Assembly (NCBI GenBank): GCA_025331435.1
Contig: JAIWNI010000118.1
Location: 19,630 to 83,629 of the forward strand
DNA from: Choanephora cucurbitarum
Lineage: Eukaryota > Mucoromycota > Mucoromycetes > Mucorales > Choanephoraceae
Length of the DNA stretch: 64,000 nt
Direction: 5' to 3'
Shown piece by piece: positions 1 to 11,950 of this stretch. The notes beneath the pieces were generated by a model that did no database searches, was not told where the DNA came from, and worked only from the letters and a program-made list of their open reading frames with translations. The stretch's first letter is position 1. Every line of letters begins with the position of its first letter. The position numbers and the translations under genes were made by a program.

Positions 1-1490
1 TCAGGTGCTGGGCAGGTAATTTTTCTTGTTCTTTTATTTCATGAATGTGCCTTTAATCAGTTTTTAATTAGCAACATGGAAGTGTCTATTGGAACAAAGA
101 GGGAATAAATCAACTGAATCATCTTGATGCGAAGCACTCTTTGTTCCAGCAATTAGAAAACGGGTTTTCAATCACCCAATCACCTATATGGCAGGATGCT
201 AGCACAACACAAGAATGCCGTCACTTGGAAAAATCCGTAGGAGGCCCTGAGCAACTGGCCAATTTGACAGGATCAAAAGCATATGAAAGATTTACTGGAA
301 ATCAAATTGCTAAGGTAAATAAATGCTAAGGATAGGACTATCATATAGCCAAAGTAACTCAGCTGCTTTCTTTAAAAAAGATATACCATCATAATAGAGA
401 AGCATACAATCAAACAAAGTGCATTGGGCTTGTTAGTTCTATGCTAGCTACTCTTTTGCTTGGTCAATTTAGTCCAGTAGATACTGCCGAAGGCTCAGGA
501 ACCAACATGATGAACATTAGAACACACAAATGGGACGAAAAACTACTTTATGAATGCGGTGGCGATGCACTGAGAGAAAAGTTAGCCAAGGAGCCGGTGG
601 AGGGAAGCACTGTGTTAGGTAATATCAATCCATATTACGTTGAGCGATATGGATTCAAACCAGGTAAGGTGTTTATCTATAATCCATTTTCGTTTTCAAC
701 TCATGTCTTGCTAGAATGTAAAATTGTGTCTTTTACTGGAGACAATTCAGCTACTTTGGTATCAATGAATTTACTTGAGGGTGATTGTGTTGTATCTCTT
801 GGTACATCTGATACAGTCCTAGTTTACTTGAAAAAAGACGCTGCTGCCACAACCGAATCCCATTTGATGGTTCATCCAATCGACTCTGAAGGATTTATGG
901 GCATGCTATGTTATAAGAATGGCTCACTTACGCGTGAGCACATAAGAGATATCTATGCAGATGGCAGTTGGGAGACTTTCAACAGTATTATTACCAAGAA
1001 TGAAGCCATGTTTGGTGACTGTTTGGGTTTCTATTATTGGATGCAAGAGATTATCCCGTTCGCAAAAGGTATTTATCGATTCCAAAAGGGCACCCTTGTC
1101 AACGAGTTTGATGACAAACAAGTCAATGTGAAGGCCATTGTTGAGTCTCAGTTTATGTCCATGAAGATTCGATTAGCGCGTATGGGTGGCCATATGAAGC
1201 GTGTGTTGGCTTCAGGTGGTGCTGCTAGCAATCCTATCTTGCTTCAGTTGCTGTCAGATATATTTGGGCTTCCTGTCTATCGACAAAAAGGAATGAATGG
1301 TGCTAGTCTTGGTGGTGCTCTACTAGCTAAATATGCTATACAGGACAAATCGTTTAATGACATGATGGCTGAATTTCCTTCAACTGGTCTAGATCTCATT
1401 TGTCAACCTGATATGACTAAGACAGAGAAATACAAGCAATATGAGGATCAGTTCATAAAACTTGAAGAATTCATTATTGGTACTCTGTAA
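1..1490 (+). CDS. Xylulokinase (FGGY family), 5' end outside window
   Basis: D-xylulose kinase phosphorylates D-xylulose to xylulose-5-phosphate for the pentose phosphate pathway in the cytosol. Exons read 1-15, 72-314, 381-663 and 715-1490, giving 438 residues of the C-terminal part in one continuous frame. Visible family landmarks are SGAGQQHGSVYW across the first intron, RFTGNQIAK, the second-domain stretch SFTGDNSATLV, VSLGTSDTVL and LASGGAASNPILLQLL, all as in animal and fungal XYLB proteins. The third intron (664-714) is 51 nt with no in-frame stop, so an unspliced mRNA would simply encode 17 extra residues. An AATAAA-like signal follows the TAA stop. The N-terminal sugar-binding portion lies before base 1. 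Identification is firm; the exon ends are inferred from GT-AG signals and conservation. Confidence 0.9.
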
Positions 1491-2340
1491 ATAACAATAA
1501 AGATAATGTTCTTTTGTTCATATAAAAAGTATGGTGCGAAACAAAGGGGGCTTTATCAGTTGAGTTTTTCATTTAAAATTGAAATCCTCGCTCGGTGCAA
1601 AAAAAAAGATGAGTCAAACTCCCTATTAAGACCTTGAAACTAGAGTGCAATCTTGGCTTTTCTATTTCAATTATTCGGGCGCTCATATCAGGATTAAGGA
1701 AATAAAATAAGATCTTTGAATTCTTTGGTAAATATTTGATAGTTAAATAAAGCACCAGAATTGAAGATAATAAGGTTTTCCGTAGACAAAATCAGACTCA
1801 ACTACCCTATAACATCATTCATTAAGAGACGGACTGTAAAGACAAGGGGGTAATGAGCGCGATTCAATCATACAAAACAAGTACACCAATTTAGCACATT
1901 TCGAGAGTTATTATGGTGTGGAATAGTTTATTGAAAATCCATGAACAGTAGCTACAATGGTAATTTATGAAGACTATCTTCCAATTTCTAAAAGCAATAA
2001 GATACTGCAAATATCTTTGAAGGATTGTCCTTGTCTCTCTAGCATCTCCATCCTTTTCAGAATCATTAAAGCTCTGAAATACTACAAGAGGTATTGGCTG
2101 GAGAAGAAATGCGTTCGATTGCGAAATAGAAGTGAGCTATGTTTTTCTAAATCTTGAACAAGAACCTCAACAATTCTCAAAAGAAAAAAAGAAGAGGAAG
2201 AGCAAGGGTGTAGTAATATTTCGATTCAAATTTCGAATGAGTCAGAATAGAGGCTTGAAGATTTTAAGTGAATCATAATACTACACACAGGAAAATTGTT
2301 TTTACAATGTGTAGTGTTGTCTAGATTTGAACATGTCATG
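1491..2340. other. Intergenic, no gene recognised
   Basis: Only short ORFs that look random are present, on both strands. A small stem (ctacaca / tgtgtag) lies at about 2281-2316 next to the left inverted repeat of the decayed transposon. I see no RNA gene or coding conservation. Confidence 0.4.
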
Positions 2341-2350
2341 TAGTACACTT

Positions 2351-2405
2351 AAGCCAGGACACTGTTGCAGGAATATGCCATTTCCAAAAATAGATTGCAC
2401 ATCAT
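2351..2405 (-). repeat. Left inverted repeat of decayed IS630/Tc1-type transposon
   Basis: Read on the minus strand, this segment contains a 28-nt block matching the plus-strand segment at about 4777-4804 at 23 of 28 positions. All five differences are transitions. The two blocks are in inverted orientation and flank the transposase remnant at 3.2-4.4 kb, so they are probably its terminal inverted repeats. The outermost ends could not be fixed. Confidence 0.55.
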
Positions 2406-3217
2406 TTTCATATTGTTACACAAAATGAACAACTTGACGAAAGCAAAAATTCTTTCTAACCTCTTGCTCGCAACAGGAAGTAAAATAGAACTAATAAACC
2501 ACACGAAATGTCTCCATAATAACCTGTATCTCATTTTGGGCTTACTATATGTTCAATAATTTTCCTAGAAGCTCTTAAATAGCCTACACTGTTAAAAATG
2601 TGACGATGCAAACATTATTGGCATATCCGGATGCGCTGCTTTTGTTTTTATAGCCTCATTTTGGCCTCCAGAAACACAAAATGAGAATACTAATATCGCC
2701 TGCACTCTCAATGCCATCATCCTGAAGGAAACCTGAAATACACGCCCTTCAGCCTGAACAACCAACTAACTGAATCCAATCGAGTTATTTTGAGGCTCTA
2801 GAAGGGTGCTTCCCTCTCTTATGCACCTATTTCTGTTTTCCATCCCCCTCTTGTTACCAAGCCTGCAGTTTTAGAATTTACCTCACCTACATATGCTGAT
2901 ACTGTTGACTGTTGGCACACTTTTGCTGCAGCTGCTGTTACACTTTCACTTCGTCACTCACCTCTGAAGAACAAATTTACTTCGCATAAAAATAGCTTTA
3001 TTGTACGTTCATTTAATTATTCATCATTTAAATCAAGATCTTGGTGCTCTTCATCTTCATTCTCGTTACAGAGATTATCTGCGCAAGATACGAATCAAAC
3101 TGCGGCAGATTTGAATAGATAGAGAACGTATCTTTCATTTCCATTATCTTGCTCAAACACACTGGCAGTACAGCTTTGCAATAGATAGGTTGATGAAGTC
3201 ATTGCCATTCTTAACTC

Positions 3218-4432
3218 TCATTCTGTAATGCTCTCATGAAAAAAGATTTTGTTTTTTGGCACAGTCCGAATTTCTTTAGGGGCACAAAGGTGAATAGCGA
3301 CCAACATAAGCTCTTTTTGCTTCAAAAATACAACATAAATCCTATAACTACCACGAATGAAGTAATGGAAATCTCTACTAGTCCGTTTGAAGGTTTCAAT
3401 GTTGCAAAAGCTGCTGTCCATGACTTTGTGGTCATTAGGCGTGTTCTGATCATTCAAAAAGCTCAGTCTACGCATAAAGAAGGAAAGTCGTCTGCCAACA
3501 TTGAAGCGCACTCAAAATGGGCAGTCAATTCGATGCAGAGAGGTATCGAATTCCAAAGCAGATATGTTTTTATTGACGAATCTGTCTTTCACATCAACTT
3601 GCGTTGTAATACGACTTGCTTCACTAAGGAACTCGATCTGTTGTCGTTTACTCCAAAATGAGAGCTAAAGTAATGACTAGTTTGAGAGCAGTGTCTTGAT
3701 GGATAGACGTAACTCTGAAAAGCCACTTTCGGCTTCATTTTGCAAGGACTTGGCTCATTATAGAACAAAGTTACAAGTTCAAGACATTGTTGATCAAGAA
3801 AATTCACATAGCATTTGCATCGCGTACAATTTTAGCTTTATACAAGATGTTTTGTCACCCTAGCTCTAACCACTTAATTTTGCCAGTTTGACGCAATATC
3901 AAGAAGCCGAAGACGGCTTCAATTACATCTACCCACTTACAGGGTATTGTTGACACGAAGATTAGAGTGCTTTATCAACAAAACTCAAAAATTAAAAGGC
4001 CATGGACGAGCCAAAAGCAAAAGAAAAGATAATGGAAAACGCCTTTGAACACTATGTCAACCTCATCTATGATAGTTGGACGTACTTGATTGACAAGAGC
4101 AATTTGAAGGGGGTTGACTTATTACGGACTATGCTCTCATACGCCATTAAGATCAGATAAAAAAAAAGCTGATTTTCATCCGAGGACACAGATATGTGTG
4201 CCTTCTACTGCATTCTCTTAAACTCAATCAAATTGAGCAGTTCTGGTCTGTAGTTAGGAATAAGATGAAAAGCGAGAAACCATTGAAAGAGGACACTCCG
4301 ACTTTGAAAATAGTCAATGCTTGCAACAATATCTACTTGAAAACCATTTGCGGCTTCTGTCAATACTCTAACTTTGAGTTAAACACATACTTGAAAGCGA
4401 TGTGTAATCTTTTTTTTTTCTTTTTGGCGTAA
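3218..4432 (+). pseudogene. Decayed IS630/Tc1-type DDE transposase
   Basis: The plus strand carries a broken transposase of the IS630/Tc1 (DDE_3) family common in Mucoromycota. A 141-codon open piece (3236-3661) ends with RYVFIDESVFHINL, which holds the first catalytic Asp. A second piece at about 4105-4390 contains ITDYAL (second Asp block, normally MDNAP), then RGHRYVCLLLHS and LNQIEQFWSVVRNKMK, the third catalytic block with its Glu. Stops and frameshifts separate the pieces, so no full protein can be made. The central part (3660-4100) is too decayed to follow. Inverted repeats at 2351-2405 and 4775-4823 probably bound the element. It is non-autonomous and ancient. Confidence 0.75.
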
Positions 4433-4774
4433 TTTGAATCTTGTTGTGACAGGGTCTAAGTACCTATTGTCTTTTGTAAATCCCGCTATTCAATATCTAA
4501 TTTAAACAGATAGAAAAATCACAGTCTAGGGACAACAAAAGGCAATATTTTGTTATTGTGTACGAATCCAAAGGCCTAAAGAGAAGAGTTATATTATGAC
4601 ATGTTGTCCCAACTAATCGTAATTCAAATTCGTCTATTGTTATTATTAGTACTTCGCAACATTTATATATCCTAGTTTGCTTTGATTGATCTTAAAACTT
4701 TATGCCAATAAAATCCACTACACAAAGATCTCTTTAAAGCGCGATTTTAAAAGTTTCTGTGTGACATTTTTCTC

Positions 4775-4823
4775 TGTGTACAATCCATTTCTAGAAATGG
4801 CGTATCTAAGATGTAACAAAAAG
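4775..4823 (+). repeat. Right inverted repeat of decayed IS630/Tc1-type transposon
   Basis: This is the partner of the inverted block at 2351-2405. It shares the core GAAATGGC flanked by further matches in inverted orientation, with only transition differences in the best 28 nt. It lies about 350 nt downstream of the last recognisable transposase codons. Confidence 0.55.
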
Positions 4824-5066
4824 AAGCCAATAAAACAAAAGGAAAAAGAGAGGATTCATGAACATCAAACTTAAAAGAAATGAAAGGAGATCGCTAAATA
4901 TTTCATTAAGTAGAAGCTTTTTTGGTATTTCCTTCGGTTTGAAGATAATAGGAAAGCATTATAAAACGTCATACGTAATTTTTTATCATGCTAAAGTTTA
5001 TCAAATTCAAACACAGAAGGAGTTGCGTACGCTTTGACAAATCAGATGTTCGGAATATACTCGCGA

Positions 5067-5101
5067 TTTCTTTTACTTTCTGGTATGTTCCACTACTTTC
5101 G
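5067..5101 (+). promoter_or_regulatory. Step-type heat-shock element upstream of HSP70
   Basis: Four TTC triplets occur at exactly 10-bp spacing (5068, 5078, 5088, 5098), the pattern of a step-type heat-shock element in which HSF trimers bind nTTCn units separated by 5 bp. It lies about 65-100 bp upstream of a TATA box and next to a CCAAT box (5111-5115). The spacing is seen directly; HSF binding is inferred. Confidence 0.65.
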
Positions 5102-5166
5102 GACACTCAGCCAATCACTACGTTTCGAACTTGCTAGTATTCCATGTTGAGAGACATCTGAATTCA

Positions 5167-5174
5167 TATAAATA
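5167..5174 (+). promoter_or_regulatory. TATA box of HSP70 gene
   Basis: TATAAATA lies 80 bp upstream of the HSP70 ATG, downstream of the CCAAT box and the TTC array. It is the only good TATA match in the region. Confidence 0.6.
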
Positions 5175-5253
5175 TGTCTTTAAAAAAACTGACGACTATT
5201 TTCTTTTTTTCTTCATTATTACTGTTATCTTTTAATAAGGAAAAACACTAAAT

Positions 5254-7280
5254 ATGTCTGAAGGCAAAGCTAGTATGTATTCTTTATTGCTTGAAATCGA
5301 TGAATTGGTTATACTAACGCCTATTTCTTTATAGTTGGTATTGATTTGGGTACTACTTACTCTTGTGTTGGTGTTTGGCAAAACGATCGTGTAGAAATCA
5401 TTGCTAACGATCAAGGTAACCGTACTACTCCCTCTTATGTTGGTTTTACCGACTCTGAACGTCTCATTGGTGATGCTGCCAAGAACCAAGTCGCCATGAA
5501 CCCCTACAACACTGTCTTTGATGCCAAACGTTTAATCGGTCGTCGCTTTAACGATGCTGAAGTCCAAGCCGATATGAAGCACTGGCCTTTCAAGGTAATT
5601 GACAAGGGCGGTTTGCCTAACATCCAAGTTGAATACAAGGGTGAATCCAAGACTTTCACTCCCGAAGAAATTTCTTCTATGATCCTTACCAAGATGAGAG
5701 AAACCGCTGAAGCTTACCTTGGTACTACCGTCAAGAATGCTGTCATCACTGTCCCTGCTTACTTCAACGACTCTCAACGTCAAGCTACTAAGGATGCTGG
5801 TTTGATTGCTGGCTTAAATGTTCAACGTATCATTAACGAACCTACTGCTGCTGCCATTGCCTACGGTTTGGACAAGAAGCACGAAGGTGAACGTAACGTA
5901 TTGATTTTCGATTTGGGTGGTGGTACCTTCGATGTTTCCCTCTTGACTATTGAAGATGGTATCTTTGAAGTCAAGGCAACTGCCGGTGACACTCACTTGG
6001 GTGGTGAAGATTTCGATAACCGTCTCGTTTCTCACTTCATGCAAGAATTCAAGCGCAAGTTCAAGAAGGATATCACTGGCAACGCTCGTGCTGTTCGTCG
6101 TCTTCGTACTGCTTGTGAACGTGCCAAGCGTACCTTGTCTTCTGCTGCTCAAACCACCATTGAAATCGACTCTCTCTTCGAAGGTGTTGATTTCTACACT
6201 TCCTTGACTCGTGCCCGTTTCGAAGAATTGAACCAAGACCTCTTCCGTAACACTATGGAACCCGTTGAAAAGGTTCTCCGTGACTCCAAGATCGACAAGG
6301 GTGCTGTTCATGACATTGTCCTTGTTGGTGGTTCTACTCGTATTCCCAAGGTTCAAAAGATGGTTTCTGACTTCTTCAACGGTAAGGAACCCAACAAGTC
6401 CATCAACCCTGATGAAGCCGTCGCCTATGGTGCTGCTGTTCAGGCTGCCATTCTCTCTGGTGATACCTCTGAAAAGACTCAAGATCTCCTTCTCTTGGAT
6501 GTCGCTCCTCTCTCCTTGGGTATTGAAACCGCTGGTGGTGTCATGACTGCCTTGATTAAGCGTAACACAACTGTCCCTACCAAGAAGTCTGAAGTTTTCT
6601 CTACCTACGCCGATAACCAACCTGGTGTCTTGATTCAAGTCTTTGAAGGTGAACGTGCCCGTACCAAGGACAACAACATTCTCGGTAAGTTTGAATTGAC
6701 CGGTATTCCTCCAGCTCCTCGTGGTGTTCCTCAAATCGAAGTCACTTTCGATGTTGATGCCAACGGTATCTTGAACGTCTCTGCTCTCGACAAGACTACT
6801 GGTAAGTCTAACAAGATTACCATCACCAACGATAAGGGTCGTCTTTCCAAGGAGGATATCGAACGCATGGTTAACGAAGCTGAAAAGTACAAGGCTGAAG
6901 ATGAAGAAGCCGCTGCTCGTATCCAAGCCAGAAACGGTCTTGAATCTTATGCTTACAACCTTCGTAACACTCTTCAAGAAGAAAACGTCAAGAGCAAGCT
7001 TGAAGCCAGTGACAAAGAGAAACTGGACAATGCTGTCAAGGAAGCTATTGACTGGTTAGACAACTCTCAAGAAGCATCAAAGGAAGAATATGAATCTAAG
7101 CAAAAGGAATTGGAAGAAGTTGCCAACCCTATCATGATGAAGATGTATGGTCAAGGTGGTGCTCCTGGTGCCGCTCCTGGTGCCGCTCCTGGTGCCGCTC
7201 CTGGTGGCTTCCCTGGTGGTGCTCCCGGTGGCGGTTCTACCGCTGAAACTGATGGTCCTTCAATTGAAGAAGTTGACTAA
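5254..7280 (+). CDS. hsp70: Cytosolic HSP70 chaperone (SSA/HSC70 type)
   Basis: ATP-dependent chaperone that folds nascent and stress-damaged proteins with J-domain partners in the cytosol and nucleus. Exon 1 (5254-5272) encodes six residues plus one base. A 62-nt intron with a TACTAAC branch site (about 5312) follows, then exon 2 (5335-7280), giving 654 aa, the usual length. Signatures seen: [15 protein letters not shown] at the N-terminus, the phosphate loop [14 protein letters not shown], and [13 protein letters not shown] of the ATPase domain. A substrate-binding domain follows, then a Gly/Ala/Pro linker with GAAP repeats, and a terminal EEVD that marks the cytosolic form. Upstream lie a step-type heat-shock element, a CCAAT box and a TATA box. 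Codon use is strongly biased (many C-ending codons), fitting high expression. It is convergent with beta-tubulin, 335 bp away. Confidence 0.98.
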
Positions 7281-7615
7281 ATTTCATGTACTTAATTCTC
7301 TTTCCTTTTACCCTCATTCATCAATCAAAATTCGCTTGTAATTGATCTTTACATATTATACATTATACATATTTCTTCATTCCCCTTTCTAGCTTTTTTC
7401 CTCTTTACATATTTTCATTCATTTACTCAACTTAAAATAAAAGAATTAATCTTTCTATTTTGTACAATACATCAATGTCTATTCTATTTAGTGACTGAAG
7501 AACTTTTTTTTCAATTGAGTCTTTCTACCTTAACTTTACAAAAGTTTAAGAGATATCCTGTTATTATTATTTTTAGGCTATTTGACATATGCATAGAATA
7601 GATGAATTAAGCTTT
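7281..7615. other. Convergent 3' UTR region of HSP70 and beta-tubulin
   Basis: A 335-nt AT-rich spacer between two stop codons that face each other. It contains AATAAA-like and ATACAT-rich stretches suited to 3' end formation on both strands. No ORF of note. Confidence 0.5.
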
Positions 7616-9162
7616 TTATTGATCTTCTTCCATTGAAATTTCTTCATCATCATCTTCGGGGTATTCGTCAAAGTCACCATCAACAGTAGCTTCTTGGTAT
7701 TGCTGATACTCAGAAACCAAATCGTTCATATTGGATTCAGCTTCAGTAAATTCCATTTCATCCATGCCTTCACCGGTGTACCAATGCATGAAAGCCTTTC
7801 TTCTAAACATGACTGTAAATTGCTCATTGACACGCTTAAACAAGTCTTGAATGGCTGTAGAGTTACCAATGAAAGTACCAGACATCTTGAGGCCAAGAGG
7901 GGGAATATCACAAAGAGATGTCTTGACACTGTTAGGAATCCATTCAACAAAGTAAGAGGAGTTCTTTTGTTGAACAGCTAACATCTGGTTCTCAACTTCT
8001 TTAGTAGACAAGCGGCCACGGAAGATAGTAGCAGCAGTCAAGTAACGACCATGACGAGGATCAGAGGCAGCCATCATGTTACGGGCGTCAAACATTTGTG
8101 CAGTCAACTCAGGTACACTCAAGTTGCGATATTGTTGAGAATTGGAAGCAGTCAAGGGAGCAATACCGACCATGAAGAAATGAAGACGAGGGAAAGGTAC
8201 CATGTTGACACACAACTTGCGCAAATCACTGTTGAGTTGACCAGGGAAACGAAGACTGGTAGAGACACCAGACATGACACCAGAAACTAACTGGTTGAGG
8301 TCAGCATAACCAGGATTAGTCAACTTGAGTGTACGGAAACAAATATCATATAAAGCTTCATTATCAATACAGAAAGTAGCATCACAGTTCTCAACCAATT
8401 GATGCACTGAAAGGACAGCATTGTATGGTTCGACTACTGTATCAGATACCTTTGGAGATGGTACGACAGAGTATGTGCTCAAGATGCGGTCAGGATATTC
8501 TTCGCGAATCTTTGAAAGTAATAGAGAGCCTAAACCGGAACCAGTACCACCACCAAGTGAATGACAGAGTTGGAAGCCTTGCAAGCAATCTGTATTTTCT
8601 GCCTCTTTACGGATGGTGTCCATGATAGATTCTACAAGTTCAGCACCTTCTGTGTAATAGCCCTTTGCCCAGGAGTTGCCTGCACCAGATTGAGCATTAA
8701 TGAAATTGTCAGGGCGGAAAATTTTGCCGTATTCACTAGCACGGATAGCATCCATAGTGGCAGGTTCAAGATCAACAAGAACGGCTCTAATATAGATAAA
8801 GACATGGTTTTTCAGCATTAGAAAAAGCGAAAAAGAGATGGAAGTCAAGGAAAACTTTACCTGGGCACATATTTTCCTCTAGAACCTTCGTTGTAAAAGA
8901 CATTGATGCGTTCTGTTTGAAGGTCGTTATCACCAATATAGTTACCATTGCCATCAAGACCATGTTCTCTTGAGATTGTTTCCCAGAACTTTTGACCAAT
9001 CTATGAAAAACAAAGGTAAGTTTATCGGTAATATTGTCACTTATAGAGCGGACTTACTTGATTACCACATTGACCTACGGAGTAAACAAGAAAGAGAGTA
9101 AGTAAAGCGCTGAAGCATCAAGAGTCATACAAACCAGCTTGGACGTGAATGATTTCTCTCAT
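7616..9162 (-). CDS. Beta-tubulin
   Basis: GTP-binding subunit of the microtubule heterodimer. Four exons on the minus strand: 9162-9135, 9074-9058, 9000-8861 and 8786-7616, encoding 451 aa. The start [17 protein letters not shown] is rebuilt across the first two introns and carries the MREI autoregulation tetrapeptide. Exon 2 is a 17-nt microexon encoding part of GQCGNQ. The GTP-binding loop GGGTGSG, the [18 protein letters not shown] block and the acidic C-terminal tail ([13 protein letters not shown]) are all present. Clustered introns near the 5' end are typical of fungal beta-tubulins. No alpha-tubulin lies nearby. Identification is certain and the splice model is strongly supported by conservation. 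Confidence 0.97.
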
Positions 9163-11717
9163 GTTAAATGGAAAAAACCTGTAAAAATGATAGAAAAACA
9201 GGAAAAAGAAAAGAGAAATTGATTGATAGAGAGAAAAAAATATTAAGGAAAATAAGAACCATAAACAACATAAAGTGGCATTGGTATGTTTTGATTGGCT
9301 ATTTACGATAATACGCGGAGAAGTTGATTTTGGCAACCACACGATATTCAGTTCGTATATCCTATCTTTGACGGAATTTTTTATTATAAATGTGTCCAAA
9401 ACAACTTAGATGTTATTTAGCATTTCCAGGTTTGTAATCTAAAAGAATAAGAAACTTGAGTTTTTATATTCTCCTTGATACATTCTCTGTACAGCTTAAC
9501 CTTATCATCTTGTCAATCACCTTCTGAGATTCAATTCATGGGCCTGAAAAATCATGCGAATTAGAAGTGCCGAAAAAAAGTTACGATTAAGCGATTGTTT
9601 AAATATTAAGGTATAACGAACAAATACACTTTTCCCTTTAAGTTGGGCCATTCAAATGATTTCATACCAATCTGCTTTTATGTTTAGTTAATCTTTGTAA
9701 AGCATGGCGAAAAGAAAGAACTGAGGCTTAGAAAAGACGAACGCTGACAGGCAATTCCTTGTTTTAAGAGCTCTCTAGAATCAATGTTTTCCTTTCATTG
9801 TGAATTCAAATAGTTTCGATTGTTATTTAATTGAGTCAAGTCTAATTCTTTCTCCATATGTGTTCAACCCCTATCATATTTATCGAAAATCAAATCGCCT
9901 TTCAACCATATTCTTTAATTTGAATGTTTGTTACGCAAACTAGAAGGAAACCAGTTTCTGAAGCACCGAAAAAAAATTGAATGCTGTGATATTTTTATTT
10001 TTACACGAACGGATTCTGAGCAAAGAAAAGAGCTCTAGAAAGTATGTATACTCTATAGTAAAGCTAATTCTGTTTTCTAAAAATAAAATGTCAGCCTGTA
10101 TTGCTGATCACGAAGGCGTTGTGCTTCTGTGTAAAAAAAAAACGTTAGTTAAGCTGTTTGGATTCATCGAACTCCACTTCACTCAGACAACATATTAGGC
10201 TAGTTGGAGAAGTCTTTGACGACAAAAAGAAGAAAAATCCTATCTTTCTTTTTCTATATTACTTTAACGAAATCCTTTTATGCTTTTTTTTGCATTTGGT
10301 ACCATTCCACCAGAATCTTAGCAAACAGAGGATAGGAGTTTATTTTTGTTTAATGAAGCTAGTTTTGGTCATAATCAACTGTTGTGTTTTTTGGGAGTTG
10401 GGATTATTCAATTTAAATAATAACAGTATCTCTGAGTGGAATGAGGTGCCTGCATCAAGCATAATTTTTAAAGGCACACTTTTTAAGTAACACAATTTGG
10501 CTTTCAGTCTAATGATAAACACTTGCAGTTACAACTATACTTGAACAAAGTATTCACCAAATCCACAAAGTCATATTTGAATATGAAATATGTAGCGATA
10601 TTATGGCTGATGTGTATGTATGTGTTGGATGTTCAGCTATTGTATTCCATCTGTTTCTCTGCTGCTTTGGATACTCTGAGTGTTCAAGTAAGAGAGAAAG
10701 CGACGTAATTCCTTGTCAGCTATAAAGCTCTCTATGCATCTTCCATACCAATTTATCAAGGACTAAGTATCCGTATTGATTAGAGCAGGAGTATATAAGA
10801 TATCGAGGCTTTAGAGGTTTTTACAGCAATCAGCGATTCCATATGAAAATAAATTGATTTGATAACCAACCTCAACTGCATTATCTCGAGTGGTATTATT
10901 CACTGGTATGACATGTTGAAATTGCTTCAAGAAGCTGGTAGTAGAAATAGTTTTTCATAAAAAAAAAAGAAGCCTCCCAATCTATACAATTTCCATCACC
11001 ATATGAAAAGTCTGTTTAATATGATCATATTGATGAGTGGGATCAATCATTGGATCAAATAAAGAAAGAGAAATTGGGTGGGGGGAGAGGGCTGTTCTTA
11101 TTGAAAGAGAGATCCTTTGTTTAGCCAGCACAAATATACAAATAGCCTTAACAAACATTCTGTTTTGTAAAATCAGTCTTTTGTGAACCTTTTAGATACT
11201 GATTTCAATATCAATTGAATATCTGTACGTTGATAAATTTATGAAAGGGAGAAGAAGAAAGCAGTAAACGTACTGACTACGTTTTAGTTCAACAAACAGA
11301 CACAATAATTTGATCAAATAGCAAAATTAGTTACTGTTGATCATTGCTATCATACTTGGTGTAATTTGATGAGTGTTTCCATCACTAGATTGTAAACAAA
11401 TACAATCAGCAGCACATGCGATTACAGAATTCACAAATGCTTAGCAGCAGCCGTAAAACAATTTGCTGTTCTACTCGTAAAAAAAAAGAGAAAGCGCCGG
11501 GATAATTAAAGTAGTACAAAAAAATAAGCTTTCAACCTGACCATACCAAGCCCTTACAAAAAGTTGTCTTTGCTCGCATGAAAATAATCTGTATTTACTT
11601 GTAGCTCGAGTCATGCTAGGTTTATCAGCTAGTGGTATATCGATTGGAATAGCTGTAGATTATTTTGAAAGCTTGCCATACAGTTCTATTCATTTTTTTG
11701 GAGCTTATCAAAATGAT
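9163..11717. other. Long intergenic region, no gene recognised
   Basis: The first 250 nt are the beta-tubulin promoter and 5' UTR. The remainder is AT-rich with only short ORFs (for example 9977-10198, 10158-10490 and 10523-10708) that lack recognisable motifs, consistent starts or splice structure. Oligo-A/T runs and one G-rich tract (about 11080-11090) are present. I cannot support any gene here. Confidence 0.4.
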
Positions 11718-11718
11718 A

Positions 11719-11891
11719 CAGTAGTCGCTCGATTTGAGAGTGTTTGATTTAAGAGTATGCTGGACATATGACTGTAATTCTCTAATCTGAAAATCGCTTG
11801 AAGCGCTAACATATCATTCGATTTAAGAGTGTGCTTAATACAAAAGTGCATTTCTCAAGAATATAGGCATTCTTAAATAAAGTGACTATTG
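11719..11891. mobile_element. Pogo/Tigger-like MITE (173 bp) with TA target duplication
   Basis: The segment begins CAGTAGTCGCTCGATTTGAG and its other end, read on the opposite strand, begins CAATAGTCACTTTATTTAAG. That makes 24-bp terminal inverted repeats matching at 18 positions, with five of six differences being transitions. A TA dinucleotide abuts both ends (11717-11718 and 11892-11893), the target duplication of Tc1/mariner-pogo elements, and CAGT-type ends fit the pogo/Tigger branch. An internal sub-repeat (CGATTTAAGAGTGTGC-like) occurs near 11730-11755 and 11819-11836. There is no coding capacity, so it is a non-autonomous MITE. Confidence 0.65.
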
Positions 11892-11950
11892 TATAAGCAC
11901 ATTAATCCATCATTGAAACTTTCTCGTCCTAAAAAAACAGCCTGTATATA

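Noticed and set aside
664..714. Treating the 349-codon ORF at 441-1490 as an intronless xylulokinase
   Set aside because: The internal 17 codons are absent from the family and are bounded by GT and AG; earlier exons also join in frame.
5814..6977. 387-codon ORF antisense to HSP70
   Set aside because: Long antisense ORFs are a well-known by-product of HSP70 codon bias. The sequence mirrors the sense codons and has no family motifs.
7694..8821. Plus-strand ORFs opposite beta-tubulin
   Set aside because: Shadows of the conserved beta-tubulin exon on the other strand; no motifs or promoters.
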